DNA from: Hemibagrus wyckioides
Lineage: Eukaryota; Chordata; Actinopteri; Siluriformes; Bagridae
NCBI RefSeq assembly: GCF_019097595.1
Contig: NC_080714.1
Span: 9,216,759-9,280,758, forward strand
DNA: 64,000 nucleotides
Direction: 5' to 3'
Made by a program: the position numbers and the translations under genes. This document shows, piece by piece, positions 28,001 through 36,300 of this stretch; position 1 is the first letter of the stretch; the number at the start of each line of letters is the position of its first letter. A model generated the notes under the pieces. It saw nothing but the letters and a program-made list of their open reading frames with translations. It was not told the origin of the DNA and ran no database searches.

Positions 28001-31000
28001 ATGAGTGAGACACAAGGAGGAATGGATGATAAAAGAAAAGCAGGACAAAGCCTGCAGTGTTTCTGCTGTCACCCAGCAGAGAAGCACAAAGACGCTGGAG
28101 CAACAGAAGACACGAGGGGATGCCAAAAAACCCCTCCATCAAACCAAACCGAGCACGAGAGAGACAGAAAGAGCTCCAAGGAGCCTCGCAATGCAGCTAT
28201 TATACTGCAAATTATTATTTAGACGTGAAATTCGTCACCAGGAATTTGTAGCACTCTTCCTGTAATTAAACTTTAGTTTGGTTTCATGTAACTGTATATT
28301 TTTTCCTCTTCTGCAGTAAGTGTCTGAAATATGTGGACATTATACACCAATCAGGCATAACATTATGAGCAGTGACCGGTGAAGTGAATAACACTGATTA
28401 TCTCCTCATCATGGCACCTGTTAATGGGTGGGATATATTAGGCAGCAAGTGAACATTTTGTCCTCAAAGTTGATGTGTTAGAAGCAGGAAAAATGGACAA
28501 GCGTAAGGATTTGAGCGAGTTTGACAAGGACCAAATTGCTGGATGTCTGGATCAGAGCGTCTCCAAAACTGCAGCTCTTGTGTGGTGTTCCTGGTCTGCA
28601 GTGGTCAGTACCTATCAAAAGTAGTCCAAGGAAGGAACAGTGGTGAACCGGCGACAGGGTCATGGGCGACCAAGACTCATTGATGCACATGGGGAGTGAA
28701 CAAGACAAGCTACTGTTGCTCAGATTGCTGAAGACGTTAATGCTGGTTCTGATAGAAGGGTGTCAGAATACACAGTGCATGATGGGTCAGGGCTGTTTTG
28801 GCAACAAAAGGGGGACCAACACAATATTAGGCAGGTGGTCATAATGTGATGCCTGGTCAGTGTACATGGTACCTGGCAACCCAGCTAACAGAGATAACAC
28901 AGAGGAAGCCCCCGAAAGCACAGGGAGAACATGCAAGTTTCACACATGTAGAGGCATGAATCAAACCTTCAACCTGAGGAATAGGAGGCAAATTTGCTAT
29001 CCCCAAGCCACTGTCCCCCAACTTCCAAATATTTTGAGCAGTAAACAGATACAGAAACAAATAATAGCACTGAGTTACACCACTAACCAAATATTCTAAA
29101 CCAAACGTATTCTAAATCTACACTAACTGTATATTCAAGAGTGGAATCGTTCAGTTCAGTATTTATACACTCTGCAGGGCCTGGTTATCTTACACAGATG
29201 ACCCTAACCTAATCAGCATAATGACCAGTGTATCAAACATTAGAGAAAGTTCAACAAAAACAAAAAGGGGAAATTAAAAAGAACAGTGCTCTATAAAAAA
29301 ATATCATGAAGGAATACAAAAAAAACCCAGAAACATTTCACACAAACACAAAGGGAGGGAGAGAAGAGAAGAGAAGAGAAGAGAAGAGAAGAGAAGAGAA
29401 GAGAAGAGAAGAGAAGAGAAGAGAAGAGAAGAGAAGAGAAGAGAAGAGAAGAGAAGAGAGAAGAGAAGAGAAGAGAAGAGAAGAGAAGAGAAGAGAAGAG
29501 AAGAGAAGAGAAGAGAAGAGAAGAGAAGAGAAGAGAAGAGAAGAGAAGAGAAGAGAAGAGAAGAGAAGAGAAGAGAAGAGAAGAGAAGAGAAGAGAAGAG
29601 AAGGCTACTAACACATGGAACACCTGAGAATGCCTGAGTGTGTTTTCATGTTCTACCTCATGGCCCAAATGCTTACTGCTAAGCCAGCTGTGGTGAGTGG
29701 AGTTTATAGGCTTGTGCTGAATGCAGGCAGGGAACAACTCGCCCCCACAACACCGCTTCAAAGCTACATGAACATCAGCCAACATCTGCCCTCACAGCCT
29801 GCTGAATCACGCTCTGCTCCATGAACCATCATCATACAGCAGCATGAGAAACAACATAAACCAAACACAAGTACACACAACAAACTCAGCAGAGGTACTA
29901 GACCTTCAACATTGTTGATACACGATCAGTACATGCTGCAGTGTTAACATATTAGTTTTTAAATAAATAAATAAAAATCAATCAATCACACACACAACTC
30001 CACAACTTTTTTTTCCAGAAAGTCCAGGCCATATTCCAGGAATAGATTACATTTCAGAAGAAAACCACATCAAGGCTATCTGGGGTCAAAATAATTCCTG
30101 CACAAAATAGAAGCCTGGAAAAATGACGGGGGGGGGAGAGTAAGTAAGTGAGTAAGTGAGTGAGTGAGGGGGTGAGGGGGTGAGTGAGTGAGGGAAAAGT
30201 GAGTGAGTGAGAGAGAGAAAATTTGTGCCACAGTGTAGGTCATTAAGGCTGCAGTCAGTCTGATCATCAGTCAGTCAGCAGTCAGTCTGATCATCATTCA
30301 GTCAGGAGTCAGTCTGATCATCATTCAGTCAGGAGTCAGTCTGATCATCATTCAGTCAGCAGTCAGTCTGATCATCATTCAGTCAGCAGTCAGTCTGATC
30401 ATCATTCAGTCAGCAGTCAGTCTGATCATCATTCAGTCAGCAGTCAGTCTGATCATCATTCAGGCTGCAGTCAGTCTGATCATCATTCAGGCTGCAGTCA
30501 GTCTGATCATCATTCAGGCTGCAGTCAGTCTGATCATCATTCAGTCAGTCAGTCAGTCTGATCATCATTCAGTCAGTCAGTCAGTCTGATCATCATTCAG
30601 TCAGCAGTCAGTCTGATCATCATTCAGTCAGTCAGTCAGTCTGATCATCATTCAGTCAGTCAGTCAGTCAGTCTGATCATCATTCAGGCTGCAGTCAGTC
30701 AGTCTGATCATCATTCAGGCTGCAGTCAGTCAGTCTGATCATCATTCAGGCTGCAGTCAGTCTGATCATCATTCAGGCTGCAGTCAGTCTGATCATCATT
30801 CAGGCTGCAGTCAGTCTGATCATCATTCAGGCTGCAGTCAGTCTGATCATCATTCAGGCTGCAGTCAGTCTGATCATCATTCAGGCTGCAGTCAGTCTGA
30901 TCATCATTCAGGCTGCAGTCAGTCTGATCATCATTCAGTCAGCAGTCAGTCTGATCATCATTCAGTCAGCAGTCAGTCTGATCATCATTCAGTCAGCAGT

Positions 31001-33263
31001 CAGTCTGATCATCATTCAGTCAGCAGTCAGTCTGATCATCATTCAGTCAGCAGTCAGTCTGATCATCATTCAGTCAGCAGTCAGTCTGATCATCATTCAG
31101 TCAGCAGTCAGTCTGATCATCATTCAGGCTGCAGTCAGTCTGATCATCATTCAGTCAGCAGTCAGTCTGATCATCATTCAGTCAGCAGTCAGTCTGATCA
31201 TCATTCAGTCAGCAGTCAGTCTGATCATCATTCAGGCTGCAGTCAGTCTGATCATCATTCAGGCTGCAGTCAGTCTGATCATCATTCAGTCAGCAGTCAG
31301 TCTGATCATCATTCAGTCAGCAGTCAGTCTGATCATCATTCAGTCAGCAGTCAGTCTGATCATCATTCAGTCAGCAGTCAGTCTGATCATCATTCAGTCA
31401 GCAGTCAGTCTGATCATCATTCAGTCAGCAGTCAGTCTGATCATCATTCAGTCAGCAGTCAGTCTGATCATCATTCAGGCTGCAGTCAGTCTGATCAACA
31501 TTAAGGCTGCAGTCAGTCTGATCATCATTCAGTCAGCAGTCAGTCTGATCAACATTCAGTCAGCAGTCAGTCTGATCATCATTCAGTCAGCAGTCAGTCT
31601 GATCATCATTCAGTCAGATGCTGGGATGTAAATGATGAAGTCTTCTGGAAGAAGGTTGTGGAGTTCGAGATGTGAAAGTTAAAGTTGCTTAATCACATGA
31701 TCAGGTTGAGTGAGAATGCTGAGTGTAAATAACTGCTGAAAGCAGAAACACTGCACCAGTCCAGTTACACTGAAGTGGTATTCAGCAAGTCTGTTCTTCA
31801 TCATGAGAAATCTTTTATTCTCTATCTGTGATGTGAATGAGACACTTGTGTTCTTTGAAATAAATGCTTTCTCTGGCATTCTCTCTCTCTGTCCATTTCT
31901 CTTATTCTCTCTCTGTCTGTCTCTCTTTCTATCTTGCACACTTTCTTGCTCTCTCTCTTGCTCTGTTTGTTCATCTCTCTTTTTCTCTCTGTCTCTCTTT
32001 CTCTCTTGCACTCTTTCTTGCTCTTTCTATCTTGCGGTCTCTCTTTCTTTCTTTCTCTGTCTGTCTCTCTCTCTCTCGATCTCTCTTGCTCGCTGTCTTT
32101 CTCTCTCTCTCTTTCTAACTCTCTTTTCTCTCCATTTCTCTCTCTCTCTCACTCATAGACAAACTGTCTCTGTGACAAAGAGTCCAGCCTACAGCAGTAC
32201 TGGAGAGAACTTCTTTTCCTTCCGTTTACCCAGCAAGGGGAAAAAACATGATTCTTCCAAAAAAGGCCACACACACACACACACACGACTGCCTGAGAGA
32301 CATTTTAGTGAACTGTTCAGTCTCCTCAAGCTGCCTGCAATCGTTTGACACTGAAAGAAATAAAGAATTAAATTCCACAGTGACGGAAAGAAAATAAAAG
32401 CTATAAAAAGAGATTCAATCTTCCTGTCAAGAGAAAGAGGTTTCAAGCTGGTGGAGAGATGGAGAATGTAGGAAGTGTGGAGGGAAAAGAGTGAGTGTAT
32501 ATGAGAAATAGAAAGAGATGCAGTTATCCTCGGTTCACTGTATAACACACGCTATAAATGTACACTATATTGCCAAAAGTTTTGGGACACCCCTCCAAAT
32601 CATTGAATCCAGGTGTTGCTTTTCAGGGGTTGGGCTCGGCCCCTTAGTTCCAGTGAAAGGAACTCTTAATGCTTCAGCATACCAAGACATTTTGGACAAT
32701 TTCATGCTCCCAACTTTGTGGGAACAGTTTGGGGACGACCCCTTCCTGTTCCAACATGACTGCACACCAGTACACAAAGCAAGGTCCATAAAGACATGGA
32801 TAAGTGAGTTTGGTGTGGAGGAACTGACAGAACATCTTTGGGATAAATTAGAGCAGAGACTGTGAACGAGGCCTTCACGTCCAACATCAGTGCCTTACCT
32901 AACAAGTGTGCTTCTAGAGGAATGGTCAAATATTCCCATAAACATACTCTTAATCCTTGTGGAAAGCCTTCCCAGAAGAGTTAAAGCTGTTATAGCTGCA
33001 AAGGGCAGGAAAACTCCATATTACATTCATGTGCATGTAAAGGCAGGTGTCCCAAAACTTTTGGCAATACAGTGTATAAATACAGTTGAATCACATTCTT
33101 TACATTCATTCTTCTTCTAATTTTCCTCTAAATATTTCTTCTCACTCTCTCTCTCAATCCTAACACAGTAAAAAGGAAAGCAAGTGTTTATAGTACAGAC
33201 ACATCAGTCACAGCCAACAGCTTCTGTTAACACAGAATGTAAACGTACACACGCACACACATG

Positions 33264-33300
<37 letters not shown>

Positions 33301-36300
33301 CTCTTGTCACTCCATGAACTTAAATGTAGTTCATTTCATTTGTTCTGAAAACAGCCTTCAGTTTATCACACATAAGGACACACCCACAGACAATGACACA
33401 CCCACATACACGCCCAGAGACATTTGATTATTTGCATGATTTGGGTCTTCAGTGAAATGAACCAAGTTTAGATAGCAGCTTGCCAACTTTGAGAGACACT
33501 GCTAACAAAATCCTATGGATATCATGAGGAAAGGCTGAGAGTTATAAAGGAGGCAGATAAAACAGAACACACACTGATATATACCTCAATAACAGACACG
33601 TGCACTTCCCTTTATTGTAAGGGTCATCAGCAGTCACTGACGTGTAAGCAAGCATAAGAAATTTGCATGTCAGTGTCAGAAAACAGAAGTTAACACCAGA
33701 GCCATGCTAAATGATTTGTTTATATGTGGAAAAACATATTCCATCTGCAAACAGTCATTCACTTATTCAACAAGGCCTTACATAAATCAAGCTACAAATT
33801 ATAGCGCGTGTGCGCATGTGTGTGTGTGAGCGCTTGTGTGTGTGCCCTTTGAGCAAAGCTTGTTCCCACAGTCAAAGAATATTATTAGGAAAAAAAAACT
33901 TCCATTCCACCGATGTTGCTGTGAGCAGATAGAGAGAATATCAGGAAGGAAGAGAAGAGAAAGTCACACACACACACACACACACACACATAAATACACA
34001 GCTCACTCTGCTTTGCTGGCATCGTATCCCTCTGGTCATTCATCACCTGCCTCAATTCCAACACTATCTTCCTGCTCATATGTCCACTCACACTGTTAAT
34101 GAGGAACCACTGCTTCCCATGGGAATTACAGACCCCCAAATCAACTGTTTGGAAGTCAAACCCCACACCAAACACACACCCTACAAACCATACACACCCT
34201 ACACAATCTGGAACGCGACGTTTAAACAGCATAGAGTGATGTAATGGTCAGGTGACCACAAACTTTTACTATACAATCAACTTTAATATTTGTTTTCATG
34301 AGATCCGCTTGAAATTCTGCCAAAACCTTTTTAAAAGTACATGAACTGGCCCGAAGTTCTGTGGTAACAGGTGTATCAGAATTACAGGCTAGTTTCTAAA
34401 GTGACCCCATCGTACTGTGGTTCAAACCAAGTTTCTAAATTAACTGAAACTTGTAATACAGAGAACTAAGTCTGCACTACGGTTCATATTAGGCTTGAAC
34501 TATGAAAGTGTCTGAAATTTGCTGTGTTATAGTGAACCCAATGCGGCATGTGTAAAACTACTAAACCTGAAGCTGTGTGGTTTGGCCTGACGTACGGTGT
34601 CAGTGTTTTAAACTAGGCTATGTGTTTTGGGTTTCCTGTTCAAATTATAACATGCACCCAAAAATGTGTGGTTTATGTTTTACAGACTTTGGCATAGTTT
34701 CATTTCCACATTTTACCCAGAGTGAGACAGATACAAAGCATCCTAATGGGCACAAGTCTGGTCACTGAAAGTCAACAGCTCAGAAAATTCAGACAGACAC
34801 GTGGGACAGACAAAGAGAGAGAGAGAGAGTCTCGACTTTCAAACCACACTAGAATGGTCTAAATGGATGTTTTCTGGGGAAATGAAGTACAAACCATTAA
34901 AAAGATTGAGCAAACACCAAAATCTGGTGTTTGTTGTTTTCAGAAAGAGAGACCCTAATCTTAAGCAAGCACAGAATGGCCTCTATGAGAAAAGTAGCAC
35001 CTCTCAGCTTTGACAAGTTGTAAATGTTGGTGTTGAAAGCCAACGAAACAGTTGCCAGAACCAATAAAGTTGCAAGTTCCTTATGGTATATTATGATATG
35101 ATGATTGCAATGTCAAGTCTATGTGGATATAAAGGGGCAGGACAACTCATTCTGTTTGTTTGTGTTTTTTCCGATTACGTCAAAATCCGAATAGACCAAT
35201 CAAGAACAATGTAGCAGTGAGTCCATGTGGCTGTCCTTGACGGAATGGTCGAAGACACTGCTCGAGGAATGGTTCAAGAAGGATATAGAGGAGCTACAGG
35301 AGGTAAGGCCCACTATGGAGGAAGTTTTTACAGGATTCACAGACGGAATTTTAAGAGATAATTAAACAGGAAGTGAGAAAGAAATAACTGACTCAAGGCT
35401 CTTGTAGACGTACACAACTTCACTCGCACGGTCTGTTATAGTCAATTATTTCACACCTGGAGAATCCAGATGTGACAGGGTGTATGGATAGTGATGGAAA
35501 TCACAGATAGACACTGTGTGATTGGGTACTTGGGTGCAGGTAACAGATACCAATGTGTCACAAGGTGTCAGTTCAGTGATTGGAAAGATCCAATATGACC
35601 AAAATGGACACAACCTAAGGTAGGATGGCAAGGCCACTGGGCATCATTCCCAGGGGTGTAAATTTTATGTTATGTCTTATAGCCAAAGAAGGCATTAGCA
35701 TGGGAAATGGTCTGCTGGATAAGTGGACTGTGATCTGCTGTGATCTCACCCCGAACACCTCTCTCCTACACCGTAGGGCTGACCAGCCGTTACAACAACT
35801 GCCCCATTAACCATCTACATCAACCATTTACATTCTTATAATTAAATTATAAGAAAGGGATTGGGAGTAAATGAAGTCAAAAAGGGATGACAAATGTCTG
35901 CATAGGGGGTGATAAATCCTGTTAAAGAACCCAAGGGGTTTTTTATTGAAATTAAAGACATTCATAATTTTCACCAAGTTCAAAGAAGTCCGTTATTTTA
36001 ATTGTTATGGGTTCCGCTGACAAACAGAACAGCCACATTTGGGAAAAGAAAATTTCAACATTTCCAAACACATCCTTATTTAAGACAAAGAAAGGAAAAT
36101 TTGACATCTTCAAAGTTTTCATGTCCAATCAGTTGTCAGAAAGACTGGTCAGTTTGTGTTCGAGGAATACTGGGATTACCCACAAGACTCTGAGAAAAAT
36201 GTAGTGTGATGTGGTTTATCGTTTCATCATTCGCAGTTACGCCAACACTGTCGTCATCAATGCCACGAGCAGCTGCTATCGTACTGCAGGTCATAACACT

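Noticed and set aside
29291..29785. 164-codon Leu/Ser/Phe ORF and its Arg/Glu counterpart
   Set aside because: Translation of the (GAGAA)n pentanucleotide array.
30245..31617. Regularly spaced repeats reminiscent of a CRISPR array
   Set aside because: The units are directly adjacent with no unique spacers, and the DNA is clearly vertebrate.
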